64,000 nt of DNA. It comes from Dyadobacter sediminis. GTDB taxonomy: Bacteria > Bacteroidota > Bacteroidia > Cytophagales > Spirosomataceae. The stretch's first letter is position 1, and each line of letters opens with the position of its first letter. The position numbers and the translations under genes are program-made. The stretch covers positions 186,001 through 250,000 of the forward strand of contig NZ_VCEI01000029.1 of NCBI RefSeq assembly GCF_005860765.1, in the 5' to 3' direction. Below are positions 43,020-52,752 of this stretch, in pieces. The notes beneath the pieces are model-generated. The model was not told the origin of the DNA. It saw only the letters and a list, made by a program, of their open reading frames with translations, and did not search any database.

Positions 43020-44633
43020 TCAAACCTGCATGATACCCATGTTAAATTTCTTTTCAATCGGCGCCTGATCTGCGGCTGCAATGCCAGCAGAAATGATTTT
43101 TCTGGTTTCAGCCGGATCAATAATGCCATCGACCCAGAGCCGAGCGGCCGCATAATACGGAGAAAGTTCGCGGTTGTAACGTTCTGTAATTTCTTCCAGC
43201 AAGGCTTTTTCTGCTTCCGGCGTGATAATTTCACCTTTGGCTTTCAACGTTGCCGTTTGCACCTGAAGCAGCGTTTTGGCTGCCGTAGCTCCGCTCATGA
43301 CTGCCATTTGAGCCGTTGGCCATGCAAATAGCAACCTGGGATCATACGCTTTCCCGCACATGGCATAATTGCCTGCACCATAAGAATTCCCGACAATAAA
43401 AGTGAATTTGGGAACAACCGAATTAGCGACCGCACTGACCATTTTAGCACCGTCTTTCACAATTCCGCCCTGTTCTGCACGGCTCCCGACCATAAATCCG
43501 GTTACATCCTGAAAAAAGATCAGCGGAATTTTTTTCTGATTACAATTCATAATAAAGCGGGCAGCCTTATCTGCAGATTCGCTGTAAATAACACCGCCCA
43601 TCTGCATTTCACCTTTTCCGGATCGCACCATTTTTCGCTGATTGGCTACAATCCCGACAGCCCAGCCATCTATGCGTGCATAAGCGCATAGCAAGGTTTT
43701 CCCATAATCCGGCTTGTACTCGTCAAGTTCGGAGCCGTCCGCAATGCATTCCAGAACGGGAAGCATATCATAAGGTTTGAGCCGGTCAGCAGGCAACAAG
43801 GTATAAATTTCTTCGGGATTTCTTTTTGGTAAAATGGCGGCTTTACGGTCGAAACCTGCTGAAAGCGGCTTCCCGATTTTGTCAATATGCCTTTTGATCG
43901 CATCCAGACAGGATTGATCATCCGGAAACTTGTTATCGGTAACGCCGGAAATTTCACAGTGCATGGCCGCACCGCCGAGTAATTCGGCATCAATGTCTTC
44001 ACCGATGGAAGATTTTACAAGATATGGCCCGGCCAGAAACAGCGAACCGGTTCCTTCCACAATAAATGCTTCATCGGACATAATCGGCAGATAGGCGCCA
44101 CCGGCTACACAGCTGCCCATAATGGCGGAAATCTGAACGATACCCATGGCAGAAATCTGTGCGTTATTCCTGAAAATGCGTCCAAAATGTTCCTTGTCGG
44201 CAAAAACTTCGGCCTGCATAGGCAAATATACGCCAGCGCTGTCAACCAGATATATAATCGGAAGCCGGTTTTCCATCGCAATTTCCTGCGCACGAAGGTT
44301 TTTCTTGGCAGCAACCGGAAACCACGCGCCCGCTTTTACTGTGGCGTCATTAGCTACGATCATGCATTGTTTCCCGGATATGTAACCAATTCCGGCAATC
44401 ACGCCGCCGGAAGGACAGCCGCCTTCTTCTTCATACATGCCGTCGCCGGCAAATGCACCGATTTCAAGAAAAAAAGTATCCGGATCAATCAGAAAACTGA
44501 TTCTTTCACGTGCGGTCAGTTTTCCTTTCTTGTGTTGAGCATCAATTTTTTTCTGTCCTCCGCCGAGCTTTACATTTTCGTATTTCCGATTAAGAAGATC
44601 GATTAGTTCCGGAAGGCTGGGTTGATTTGTCAT
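43020..44633 (-). CDS. Acyl-CoA carboxylase carboxyltransferase (beta) subunit
   Basis: A 537-residue carboxyltransferase of the propionyl-/methylcrotonyl-CoA carboxylase type. Landmarks are GGGQKKIDAQHKKGKLTARERI (19-40), GAFAGDGMYEEEGGCPSGGVIAGIG, YLVDSAGVYLPMQAEVF, SIGEDIDAELLGGAAMH, FFQDVTGFMVGSRAEQGG and GNSYGAGNYAMCGKAYDP with PTAQMAVMSG. The length and FQDVTGFMVG suggest methylcrotonyl-CoA carboxylase (leucine breakdown), but propionyl-CoA cannot be excluded. The biotin-bearing alpha subunit is not adjacent. The adjacent downstream gene is the dehydrogenase, 63 bases away. Confidence 0.9.
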   Translation of the reverse strand: MTNQPSLPELIDLLNRKYENVKLGGGQKKIDAQHKKGKLTARERISFLIDPDTFFLEIGAFAGDGMYEEEGGCPSGGVIAGIGYISGKQCMIVANDATVKAGAWFPVAAKKNLRAQEIAMENRLPIIYLVDSAGVYLPMQAEVFADKEHFGRIFRNNAQISAMGIVQISAIMGSCVAGGAYLPIMSDEAFIVEGTGSLFLAGPYLVKSSIGEDIDAELLGGAAMHCEISGVTDNKFPDDQSCLDAIKRHIDKIGKPLSAGFDRKAAILPKRNPEEIYTLLPADRLKPYDMLPVLECIADGSELDEYKPDYGKTLLCAYARIDGWAVGIVANQRKMVRSGKGEMQMGGVIYSESADKAARFIMNCNQKKIPLIFFQDVTGFMVGSRAEQGGIVKDGAKMVSAVANSVVPKFTFIVGNSYGAGNYAMCGKAYDPRLLFAWPTAQMAVMSGATAAKTLLQVQTATLKAKGEIITPEAEKALLEEITERYNRELSPYYAAARLWVDGIIDPAETRKIISAGIAAADQAPIEKKFNMGIMQV

Positions 44634-44694
44634 AGCGCGTAGTGTAAATAATGAATGACCGGCTGCTGTAAAATGCCAGTTTCAATCAAAAATA

Positions 44695-44725
44695 AAAAGT
44701 CGTTCACCGGTAAGCAAACGACTTT
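44695..44725 (-). terminator. Terminator after the MlaD gene
   Basis: Nine-base stem (AAAGTCGTT / AACGACTTT, about 12-base loop), followed on the minus strand by a T-rich tract. Confidence 0.6.
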
Positions 44726-44750
44726 GGATTTATATAATTGAAGCGATTTT

Positions 44751-45716
44751 TTATCTGATCTGAGTGGCAGTATCCAGCGGTGATTCCGACGGGCCTTTGT
44801 CTTTTTTGCCGAATACAGAAATGTTGATGTAGCGTTTCGGATGTTCGCGCAGATTCGTCAGCAGCTTGTTAAGACTTACAATGGTGCGGTCGATGTTATT
44901 GTAAAGCGTTTCGTCCTTGATCAGTTTTCCCGCTGTTCCCTGCCCGGATTCCACGCTGGCCAGCAACGTATGCAGTTCGCCTATAGTACGGTTCGCATTC
45001 TGAACGGTTTCTCCGAGCCGCAAGGCATTTAGTGAATCCGCCAGCGTTCCGGTTTTGGCAAGAAGCGGTTTCAGTTCTTTTTCGGTTTCAACCAGCGAAG
45101 TGGAAAGTTTGTTGAGATTACCCGTCAGCGTAAGCAAATTACTGCGGTTTTCAGAAAGTAATCCCTGCAAACTGCTTCCCGTCTGATTATAGTTTTTTAA
45201 AACTTGGTTAAGGATCAAGCCTGTTTCCTTGAAACCTGCAACAACCTGATCCAGATTTTTGACCAAGGAATCCGCGTGTGTAACCAATGGCAATGCCTGC
45301 TGCTGCAAAACAGCCGAAATCCCGGCTTCTTTTTTCGACAGCAGCGTATCGCCATCCTGCAAAGCTGCTCCCGAGCCTACGGCCAGATTAACGACTTTGC
45401 CGCCTAGCAAACCGCCATCGGCCAGTACGGCTGCTGTTCCGGAAGGCAGCACAACACCTTTCTGAACATCAATGGCAACCAACAAATGATTTTTTTGATT
45501 CTGCAACAACCTGATTTCCTGCACTCTTCCTACATTTAGGCCGTTCAGAAGTACCGGATTGGATGCGGTAAGTCCGTCAATATTATCATAAATTACATAA
45601 TACCGGAATGTGCGGGAAAAAACATCGGAGCCTTTGAGGATATGAAAGCCGAAATACAGCATAACCATTGCGAAAATTGCCATTATTCCGACTTTTGCTT
45701 CTTTTGATACTTTCAT
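44751..45716 (-). CDS. MlaD/MCE domain lipid-transport protein
   Basis: A 321-residue membrane-anchored protein. One N-terminal helix (AKVGIMAIFAMVMLYFGFHIL, about 7-27) is followed by an MCE domain (about 37-115, YVIYDNIDGLTASNPVLLNGLNVGRVQEI ... GTAAVLADGGLLGGKVVNL). The remaining 190 residues are helical (HADSLVKNLDQVVAGFKE ... LKPLLAKTGTLADSLNALR). MCE proteins carry phospholipids between the two membranes. The permease and ATPase of such a system are not here. It follows the amidase gene by 145 bases, with a -7 box in the gap. Confidence 0.9.
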   Translation of the reverse strand: MKVSKEAKVGIMAIFAMVMLYFGFHILKGSDVFSRTFRYYVIYDNIDGLTASNPVLLNGLNVGRVQEIRLLQNQKNHLLVAIDVQKGVVLPSGTAAVLADGGLLGGKVVNLAVGSGAALQDGDTLLSKKEAGISAVLQQQALPLVTHADSLVKNLDQVVAGFKETGLILNQVLKNYNQTGSSLQGLLSENRSNLLTLTGNLNKLSTSLVETEKELKPLLAKTGTLADSLNALRLGETVQNANRTIGELHTLLASVESGQGTAGKLIKDETLYNNIDRTIVSLNKLLTNLREHPKRYINISVFGKKDKGPSESPLDTATQIR

Positions 45717-45760
45717 GGACTATTTAATTTGCCTGCGTCATACTTTGCCAGGCTTTAACG

Positions 45761-45768
45761 CAAAAATA
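45761..45768 (-). promoter_or_regulatory. -7 box upstream of the MlaD gene
   Basis: TATTTTTG on the minus strand matches TAnnTTTG 45 bases before the ATG. No TTG at the optimal spacing. It may give the MlaD gene a second promoter besides that of the amidase. Confidence 0.35.
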
Positions 45769-45861
45769 TTGGGATTAGATTTAATTCGACCTCGCTTTAC
45801 TGTTAACACCAAAGTATCAAAAAATGTTTTGACAAAACAAAACATCGGTTACAAGCTTTAT

Positions 45862-46674
45862 TTATCGGTCCATTTCTTTTTTATACAACATAAATGCCTG
45901 ATGAATGGAAGCGGCAACCTCTTCCTGCCCGTCATCGGAGCTCAGATAATCTTCTTCATCGGGTGTTGACAAAAAACCTGTTTCGATCAGCACGCTCGGC
46001 ATGGCGCATCGCCACAAAACAAGAAACCCTGCCTGCTTTACTCCTCTGCTGTCACGTCCGGAGACGGACTGGAACTTTCTTTCAACATGATCGGCAAAGC
46101 GTAAACTGCTTGAAATGAATGCACTCTGATAATTGGCGAGCATAATGTGCGCAAGCGGTGAATTGGGGTCAAAGCCTTTGTATTTCTGTTTATAATTGGT
46201 TTCCTGAAGAATAACCGAGTTTTCCCGCCTCGCAACTTCCAGGTTGCCTTCGGTTTTGTGCAAACCCATCACAAAGGTTTCAGTGCCCCGTACCGACCGT
46301 GACTTTAGCGTTGCGTTACAATGGATGGAAATAAAAAGATCGGCATTGTTACGGTTTGCAAAGGCGGAACGCTCGCCAAGTTCAATAAATACGTCCGTAG
46401 ATCTTGTGTAAAGTACTTTTACGTCAGGCGTTTCCTGTTTGATTTGCCGGCCAAGTTCCAGCGCAACCGCAAGCGCAACGTCTTTTTCCCTGATTTTCCG
46501 ACCGCGTGTACCCGGATCTTTACCGCCATGGCCGGCATCAATTACGACTGTATTCACTTTACCGGGTTTTGCAGGAACGACGGATTTTGAAGAAGCAGGC
46601 TCATTCCGGAATACAAAGGCAAGGCTCGTCAGCAGAAAACTTGCCAGAACTACTAATTTAAGAACTTTTAACAT
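45862..46674 (-). CDS. N-acetylmuramoyl-L-alanine amidase (amidase_3)
   Basis: A 270-residue exported zinc amidase that cuts between MurNAc and the peptide stem. After a signal-anchor (LKLVVLASFLLTSLAFVF, 4-21) the catalytic domain starts with VVIDAGHGGKDPGTRG (zinc His49), REKDVALAVALELG (zinc Glu63) and ISIHCNAT (zinc His118), and closes with SVLIETGFLSTPDEE, whose Glu is catalytic. It has no LysM or SPOR domain. The divergent neighbour is lptD, and the MlaD gene follows, forming an envelope locus. Daughter cell separation or wall turnover is inferred. Confidence 0.94.
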   Translation of the reverse strand: MLKVLKLVVLASFLLTSLAFVFRNEPASSKSVVPAKPGKVNTVVIDAGHGGKDPGTRGRKIREKDVALAVALELGRQIKQETPDVKVLYTRSTDVFIELGERSAFANRNNADLFISIHCNATLKSRSVRGTETFVMGLHKTEGNLEVARRENSVILQETNYKQKYKGFDPNSPLAHIMLANYQSAFISSSLRFADHVERKFQSVSGRDSRGVKQAGFLVLWRCAMPSVLIETGFLSTPDEEDYLSSDDGQEEVAASIHQAFMLYKKEMDR

Positions 46675-46715
46675 TATTTTTTAATTAGGGCGTTACTCGT
46701 TAGAGGTTTCTCTGC

Positions 46716-46723
46716 TAATTTTG
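46716..46723 (+). promoter_or_regulatory. -7 box upstream of lptD
   Basis: TAATTTTG, a perfect TAnnTTTG match, with TTA at 46693-46695 (22-base spacer). Transcription would begin near 46728, leaving a short leader before the TTG start at 46750. Confidence 0.45.
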
Positions 46724-46749
46724 AAATTCTTTATGCAAAAATACGCTAT

Positions 46750-49653
46750 TTGTTAGAACTGAAAAGAAAGGCGATTATTATATCGTCAGTAGTGGCAGCG
46801 TTTATGCTGTTCTGTACAGTAGCTTGTGTACAGCAGCGCACCAAGAGAACCGGAAAAAATGCAGGCAGTCAATCAGTTACCAAAACTGCCCAACAGAAGG
46901 CGGATTCTCTTCTTATTGCAAAGCAGCAATCCGGTACTGACACCACAGGCACCGGTAAACGCGGCACGTCCGTCAACGGAATAGCTGCAAAAAGCGATAC
47001 TTCCCTGACAAACAATTCATTAGCAACTGCTGATTCTACTGCTACAGATACCCTGTCCAATCCGGATGATCTTCAGAATACCGTTGAATACACAGCTGAG
47101 GATTCCACGATTATGGATGCGGTCCTGAAACAGGTGCATTTGTACGGCAATGCAGAAGTTAATTACGGAACAATCAATCTCAAAGCAAGTTACATCCGCC
47201 TCAACTGGATTACCAATGAAGTTTATGCCGTCGGAATGTATGATTCCACAGCTAAAAAAATAGCCGGAGACCCGATTTTCCAGGATGGAGCCGAAACGTA
47301 TAATACCAAAGAAATCCGGTATAATTTCAAGTCCAAAAAGGCATTGATCCAGGGAATTGTAACGCAGGAAGGCGACGGCAATATCCGGGGTGAAAAAGTA
47401 AAAAAAGATGATGTCGGAAATTTTTATATCCGGCATTCCATGTACACAACCTGTAATCTTACGCATCCGCATTATTACATCAATGCGCCGAAGATTAAAA
47501 TGGTTAATAAAAAACAGGTTATTTCAGGTCCGTTCAATCTGGTTATCAGTGACGTTCCGCTGCCTATTGCCCTGCCCTTCGGATTTTTCCCTTTTCCAAA
47601 GAAAAAGGAAAGCGGAACTTCGGGCATTATTTTCCCTACTTACGGAGAGGAACCAAACGGACGCGGTTTTTACCTGCGTGAAGGCGGGTATTACTTTGCA
47701 ATCAGTGAATACGTCAACGCGACGGTAACCGGTCAGATTTATTCCACAGGCAGCTGGGGATTGGGCCTGGCTTCCACGTATTCAAGGCGTTATCAGTATA
47801 ACGGTAATTTTGCGCTGCGGTTTAACAAGAATAAATCCAGTGACGAAATACAAAGAGATCTGGGGCGCGGAACGACCAATGATTTCAGCATTGTATGGTC
47901 ACATGCGCCGCGGCCACGAGGAAATTCCACTTTTTCGGCCAACGTTAATGTAACGAGCAACAGTTATAACCAACTTCAGGAATTTGATACACAAAAGTAT
48001 ATTTCCAACGTTGCCAGTTCTTCCGTTCAGTATAACCGAACTTTTGGTCAGTATATGCGTGCAGCGGCAAGTTTACGGGTAAACCAGAACTTCGGTCAAA
48101 GGAATGAAACTTTAAACAGACGAGAAGGCGGAAAAACGAATATTTCAACAGATTTTAACTTTGGTGTAAACCAGATTGCACCATTCGCCATCAAAGGAGG
48201 AAGCGGGCGCTGGTACGAAAGCTTCCGGCTTGGACTGGATTTCAGCGGTAACTACATGCTTACAAACTCGCTGACACCCATTGATACGTCGTACAGCAGC
48301 CTGGGTTTTGCCCTGACAAATACGGAATTCATTGATACAACCCGGCTGAATACAACAAAAGTAGTACCATTCAATTTGAACAATTTGCCGGACATGCTGA
48401 AAGATGCACAGTTTACCGGCCGGTACAGTCTGCCCATTTCATTGCCGAATTTCAAGGTGCTTCGGTTTATCAATATAACGCCAAGTTTGTCGCTTCAGGG
48501 CGAGGTTTTCACAAAACAGTACAAGTATACAGTCGTTGAAAACAAGGTAAATATTGATACTTTGAAGCAAGTGGGAACGGAATATTCCTACAACTTCGGA
48601 GCGGGAATGAATACGCGTTTTTATGGAACTTTCTTTGTAAGAGGCAAGCGGCTTGAAGCCATCCGGCATACGGTTATTCCTTCCTTGTCTTTTACTTATA
48701 CGCCTGATTTTACCGGAGATGCATTCGGCTTTTATGAAAAAATCAATATCAAAGACCGGGCAGGCGTTGACAAAGAATTATCGTTATCGCGTTTCCGCGG
48801 GGTTGGTACCAGCGTAAGCAACGGCCGTGCTTCCAGCGTCGTTTCATTCAGTCTGAACAACTCTTTTGAAATGAAACTGAAGACCAAAAGCGATACGGCT
48901 GCAAACCAGTTTGAAAAAGTATCTTTACTGGATAACCTGAGTCTGGGCGGAAGTTACAATTTACTGGCAGATTCGCTTAACCTTTCCAATATCACAGTTA
49001 ATGCGAATGCAAGAATCGGCAAGAACCTGAACCTGAACTTCAATATGAACCTGGACCCTTACGCTTATGAAGCCAACCCACGGGTTTTGACAAACCAGAT
49101 TGGTTACAAGGTCAATAAATACGCCATTACGCAAGGTCAGGGCTTGGCCAATCTGCAGAATCTCGGTTTTACGCTGGGAACAAGCTTTTCACCAAAAGGC
49201 TCAACGGATAAAACAAAAACAACGCCGAACACCTCAGCCGATCCTGCCAAAGAAGCACAAAAGGAATTTATTGCCCAGAACCCGGAATTGTATGTTGATT
49301 TCAATATCCCGTGGAACGTATCACTGAACTATAACTTCGGCCTGACAAAACCGGGGCTTTCCAAGGCATCGCTGATCCAGGCCGTTCAGGTAACGGGCGA
49401 CCTTAGTTTGTCAAAAAACTTTAAAATAAGTGTAAATACCGGATTTGACTTTACGGCATTTCAGCCAACGATCACTTCCCTGACCCTTTACCGCGACCTG
49501 CATTGCTGGGATATGAGTTTCAGCTGGACACCATTTGCAGGAAGTGCTTCCCGTGTAAGCAATTACAACTTCACACTGAAAGTAAAATCCAGCATTCTGC
49601 AGGATCTCAAAGTAACGCGCCGCCGCTCTTTCTACGACCGTTCGGCTTATTAA
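46750..49653 (+). CDS. lptD: Putative LPS assembly protein LptD
   Basis: A 967-residue outer membrane protein that would insert LPS into the outer leaflet. It starts at a TTG: this gives a proper leader (LKRKAIIISSVVAAFMLFCTVAC), and no upstream ATG is in frame. A Ser/Thr-rich spacer (30-110) precedes an OstA-like periplasmic region (AEVNYGTINLKASYIRLNWITNEVYAVG, about 133-160) and IRGEKVKKDDVGNFYIRHSMYTTCN. The rest is a large beta-barrel rich in aromatic strands (YNGNFALRFNKN, FRLGLDFSGNYML). The C-terminus ends VTRRRSFYDRSAY. The LptE partner is not seen. Confidence 0.9.
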   Translation: MLELKRKAIIISSVVAAFMLFCTVACVQQRTKRTGKNAGSQSVTKTAQQKADSLLIAKQQSGTDTTGTGKRGTSVNGIAAKSDTSLTNNSLATADSTATDTLSNPDDLQNTVEYTAEDSTIMDAVLKQVHLYGNAEVNYGTINLKASYIRLNWITNEVYAVGMYDSTAKKIAGDPIFQDGAETYNTKEIRYNFKSKKALIQGIVTQEGDGNIRGEKVKKDDVGNFYIRHSMYTTCNLTHPHYYINAPKIKMVNKKQVISGPFNLVISDVPLPIALPFGFFPFPKKKESGTSGIIFPTYGEEPNGRGFYLREGGYYFAISEYVNATVTGQIYSTGSWGLGLASTYSRRYQYNGNFALRFNKNKSSDEIQRDLGRGTTNDFSIVWSHAPRPRGNSTFSANVNVTSNSYNQLQEFDTQKYISNVASSSVQYNRTFGQYMRAAASLRVNQNFGQRNETLNRREGGKTNISTDFNFGVNQIAPFAIKGGSGRWYESFRLGLDFSGNYMLTNSLTPIDTSYSSLGFALTNTEFIDTTRLNTTKVVPFNLNNLPDMLKDAQFTGRYSLPISLPNFKVLRFINITPSLSLQGEVFTKQYKYTVVENKVNIDTLKQVGTEYSYNFGAGMNTRFYGTFFVRGKRLEAIRHTVIPSLSFTYTPDFTGDAFGFYEKINIKDRAGVDKELSLSRFRGVGTSVSNGRASSVVSFSLNNSFEMKLKTKSDTAANQFEKVSLLDNLSLGGSYNLLADSLNLSNITVNANARIGKNLNLNFNMNLDPYAYEANPRVLTNQIGYKVNKYAITQGQGLANLQNLGFTLGTSFSPKGSTDKTKTTPNTSADPAKEAQKEFIAQNPELYVDFNIPWNVSLNYNFGLTKPGLSKASLIQAVQVTGDLSLSKNFKISVNTGFDFTAFQPTITSLTLYRDLHCWDMSFSWTPFAGSASRVSNYNFTLKVKSSILQDLKVTRRRSFYDRSAY

Positions 49654-49672
49654 CCTGACATACATACAAGAA

Positions 49673-49702
49673 AAAATGGCTGCCCGATCGGACAGCCATT
49701 TT
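49673..49702. terminator. Bidirectional terminator between lptD and the DUF1573 gene
   Basis: Fourteen-base stem with one G-T pair (AAAATGGCTGxCCG / CGGxCAGCCATTTT) and A/T runs on both flanks, between converging genes. Confidence 0.85.
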
Positions 49703-49726
49703 CTGGTATAATTTCAGTTTCCTGAA

Positions 49727-50125
49727 TTATTTGGAAGACTTTGCTGCTGCTGTTTTCGGTACTACTTCACCGTTGAGATATAAAGTGATTGAGCCGCCTT
49801 CAGTGTTGCTGAAAACAGTCACAGGCTTGTTGAAAGGACCTGCTGCTGCTGCATTGAAAGTAGCTTTAACCGAACCGGTTTTGCCTGGAAGTACAGGATC
49901 TTTGGACCATACCGGCGTTGTACATCCGCATGAAACGGTCACGTTCGAAAGAACAACAGGATCCGTTCCGGTATTTGTAAAAGTAAATTCGTGTGTTACA
50001 GGAGTGCCTTGGGGAACTTTACCAAACTTGTGCGTTTCTTCCTTGAACTTCAAAACGCCTTTCTGGGCAAAACTGACGGTTGTCAAACCGATCATTAAGA
50101 CCAATGCTGAAAAGAATACTTTCAT
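49727..50125 (-). CDS. Secreted DUF1573 protein
   Basis: A 132-residue protein with a signal peptide (FFSALVLMIGLTTVSFA, cleavage before QKGVL) and a single Ig-like domain of the DUF1573 family: LKFKEETHKFGKVPQGTPVTHEFTFTNTGTDPVVLSNVTVSCGCTTPVW, with the hallmark SCGCT near 85-89. The domain resembles eukaryotic ASPM/hydin repeats. Function unknown. The two close Cys may form a disulfide or bind metal. It is monocistronic and divergent from the E1 operon, with about 200 bases between. Confidence 0.9.
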   Translation of the reverse strand: MKVFFSALVLMIGLTTVSFAQKGVLKFKEETHKFGKVPQGTPVTHEFTFTNTGTDPVVLSNVTVSCGCTTPVWSKDPVLPGKTGSVKATFNAAAAGPFNKPVTVFSNTEGGSITLYLNGEVVPKTAAAKSSK

Positions 50126-50267
50126 AGTTGTAACTATAAATTTAGTGGTGAAAAATATTTAGCAAACAAGATTAATGGATAAAGTTTGAATTTAATAATC
50201 ATTAACCAATATTAACAATGCAGCTATAAGTTATACGTATTAATAGAAGGATTATTATTTTCCTGTA

Positions 50268-50275
50268 TAATTTTG
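50268..50275 (+). promoter_or_regulatory. -7 box upstream of the E1-sugar operon
   Basis: TAATTTTG on the plus strand is a perfect TAnnTTTG match 58 bases before the E1 start codon at 50333. No TTG at optimal spacing. Confidence 0.4.
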
Positions 50276-50332
50276 GCTTGCGTTCAAAAAACAGTAATTT
50301 AACTAACGGATTCAAACCCGAAACTTTTGCTT

Positions 50333-52741
50333 ATGCCTCAAAATGATAGTTTGACCGGTTCCAATGTTTTAACAAAAGAAAATATTACAAACGATTACCG
50401 CCTCGCTTGCGAGAGTCGTCAGGTAAGTTTGCTGGGGAGAAAGGATACAATGGGAGGCCGTTCCAAATTTGGCATTTTCGGTGATGGCAAGGAATTAGCA
50501 CAGATTGCTCTTGCAAAAGCTTTTAAACCAGGAGATTTCAGATCAGGATATTACAGGGACCAGACGATAGAAGCAGCTTTGGGCAATTTGTCATGGCAGC
50601 AGTTTTTTGCCCAGATGTACGCACATGCGGATCTGGCGCACGAGCCGAGCACAGGCGGAAGATCCATGAACGGGCACTTTTCCACACGCTGGCTGGATGA
50701 AAACGGCCAGTGGCTGGACCAGACCAAGCTTTTCAATTCCGTATGCGATATTTCCTCTACTGCCGGGCAGATTCCACGTTCCATCGGACTGGCATATGCT
50801 TCAAAACTTTACCGGAACAATAAAGATCTTTCATACCTTTCCCATTTCTCGCATCACGGAAATGAAATCGTTTTTGCCACAATAGGCGACGCATCTACTT
50901 CTCAGGGCATGTTCTGGGAAGGCATGAATGCCGCAGGCGTTCTCCAGATTCCGCTGCTGACTTCCATTTGGGATGACGGGTACGGGATTTCGGTCCCGGT
51001 TGAATATCAGACTACCAAAGGAAGTATTTCAAAAGCCATGGCCGGTCTTCAGCGAAATGAAGATGAACTCGGAATGGAAATCATGACTGTTGCCGGATGG
51101 GATTATCCTGCGCTCATTGAAACGTATCAAAAGGCAGCAAAAATCTGCCGCGAAGAACAGGTGCCCGTTTTGGTGCATGTAACCGAGCTGACACAGCCGC
51201 AAGGACATTCCACTTCCGGATCGCATGAAAGGTATAAGTCCAAACAACGTCTTAAGTGGGAAAATGAACGTGACTGCAATCTGAGATTCAGAGACTGGAT
51301 CCTGAAAAACGGTTATGCCACAGACGAAGAGCTGGAACAGATAGAAGCAGAAGCCAAGGAATATGCAACGCAGGCACGGAACCAAGCCTGGCAGGCTTAC
51401 AGAAAAGAACTGGACAAAGAATATCTGGAAACCATTCAGTTACTTCAGGAAGCAGGTCAGGAAAGCAGGCATGGCAACGAACTTAGCAATGTGACCCTTG
51501 AGTTATCAAAAACCTATTTGCCTTTACGCCGGGATTTTGTTTCCAGCATCCGTAAAGCATTACGGATTATCGGTAAAAACGAGAACCCTCACAAAAATTC
51601 TCTCCAGCAGCTTTTACGCAAAAATCTCCTGGAAAATAAAGAGCGGTTTAACACGCATCTTTATAGTGAAACAACCGAATCTCCGATGCACGTACAGGCA
51701 GTAAAACCTGTATTTTCAGATAACAGCCGGACTGTTGACGGACGTGAAATCATAAGGTCCTACTTTAATGCACTTTTTGAAAAAGATCCAAGAGTCATTG
51801 CACTGGGCGAAGATATTGGCATGATCGGCGATGTAAATCAGGGTTTTGCAGGCTTGCAGGAAAAGTATGGCGAACTCCGAATTACAGATACGGGAATTCG
51901 TGAAACCACCATTGTCGGCCAGGGCATCGGACTGGCTATGCGCGGATTGCGGCCCATTGTTGAAATTCAGTATTTTGATTATATCTATTACGCACTGGCT
52001 ACGCTGACGGACGATCTTGCATCCTTGCGTTACCGTACTGCCGGCGGCCAGAAAGCACCACTGATTGTACGTACCCGCGGTCACAGGCTGGAAGGAATAT
52101 GGCATTCGGGTTCGCCAATGGGTGCCATGCTGGGCAGCCTGCGCGGAATGCATGTTGCAGTTCCAAGGAATTTTACACAAGCCGCAGGTTTTTACAATAC
52201 ATTGATGCAAGGCGATGATCCTGCACTGATCATAGAACCGCTGAATTCCTACCGCCAGAAAGAAATACTTCCGGACAACATCGGTGAAATATGCGTTCCG
52301 CTGGGTATTCCCGAAATAATTCGTGAAGGAAAAGACATTACCATTGTGACTTATGGCTCCATGTGCCGTATAGTAATGGAGGCGGCTGCTCAGCTGCACG
52401 ATCTGGGAATTGAGGCGGAGGTAATTGATGTGCAGACACTTTTACCGTTCGATATTCACAGCAGCATTGTTGAGTCCATAAAAAAAACGAACAGAGTAAT
52501 CTTTGCCGATGAAGACCATCCCGGAAGCGCATCCGGTTATATGATGCAGCAGGTTCTGGAAAAGCAAAATGCATACCGCTGGCTGGATTCAGCTCCGGTT
52601 ACGATCTCTGCAAAGGATCACCGTACGCCATACGGATCTGACGGTGATTATTTTACGAAGCCCAATATGGACGATATTATTGAAACTGCGTACCAGATTA
52701 TGCACGAAGCCGATCCGAGTAACTATCCGGAACTATTCTAG
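50333..52741 (+). CDS. Fused alpha/beta E1 subunit of a 2-oxoacid dehydrogenase
   Basis: About 802 residues (start MPQNDSLTG). The first 380 residues are an E1-alpha domain: GRSMNGHF, then the thiamine-diphosphate site IGDASTSQGMFWEGMNAA ... WDDGYGISVP. The usual second-motif NN is replaced by DDGYGIS. From about 468 to the end is E1-beta (REIIRSYFNALFEKDPRVIALGEDIGMIGDVNQGF, RETTIVGQGIGLAMRGLRPIVEIQYFDYI). Alpha and beta are normally separate in heterotetrameric enzymes; the fused form occurs in Bacteroidetes. A branched-chain or related 2-oxoacid is likely. E2 and E3 are not here. A sugar transferase gene follows after 11 bases. Confidence 0.88.
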   Translation: MPQNDSLTGSNVLTKENITNDYRLACESRQVSLLGRKDTMGGRSKFGIFGDGKELAQIALAKAFKPGDFRSGYYRDQTIEAALGNLSWQQFFAQMYAHADLAHEPSTGGRSMNGHFSTRWLDENGQWLDQTKLFNSVCDISSTAGQIPRSIGLAYASKLYRNNKDLSYLSHFSHHGNEIVFATIGDASTSQGMFWEGMNAAGVLQIPLLTSIWDDGYGISVPVEYQTTKGSISKAMAGLQRNEDELGMEIMTVAGWDYPALIETYQKAAKICREEQVPVLVHVTELTQPQGHSTSGSHERYKSKQRLKWENERDCNLRFRDWILKNGYATDEELEQIEAEAKEYATQARNQAWQAYRKELDKEYLETIQLLQEAGQESRHGNELSNVTLELSKTYLPLRRDFVSSIRKALRIIGKNENPHKNSLQQLLRKNLLENKERFNTHLYSETTESPMHVQAVKPVFSDNSRTVDGREIIRSYFNALFEKDPRVIALGEDIGMIGDVNQGFAGLQEKYGELRITDTGIRETTIVGQGIGLAMRGLRPIVEIQYFDYIYYALATLTDDLASLRYRTAGGQKAPLIVRTRGHRLEGIWHSGSPMGAMLGSLRGMHVAVPRNFTQAAGFYNTLMQGDDPALIIEPLNSYRQKEILPDNIGEICVPLGIPEIIREGKDITIVTYGSMCRIVMEAAAQLHDLGIEAEVIDVQTLLPFDIHSSIVESIKKTNRVIFADEDHPGSASGYMMQQVLEKQNAYRWLDSAPVTISAKDHRTPYGSDGDYFTKPNMDDIIETAYQIMHEADPSNYPELF

Positions 52742-52752
52742 GCGGAAAATGA

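Noticed and set aside
51716..52399. Open frame of 227 codons on the minus strand inside the E1 gene
   Set aside because: Antisense to clear E1-beta sequence, odd composition, no motif.
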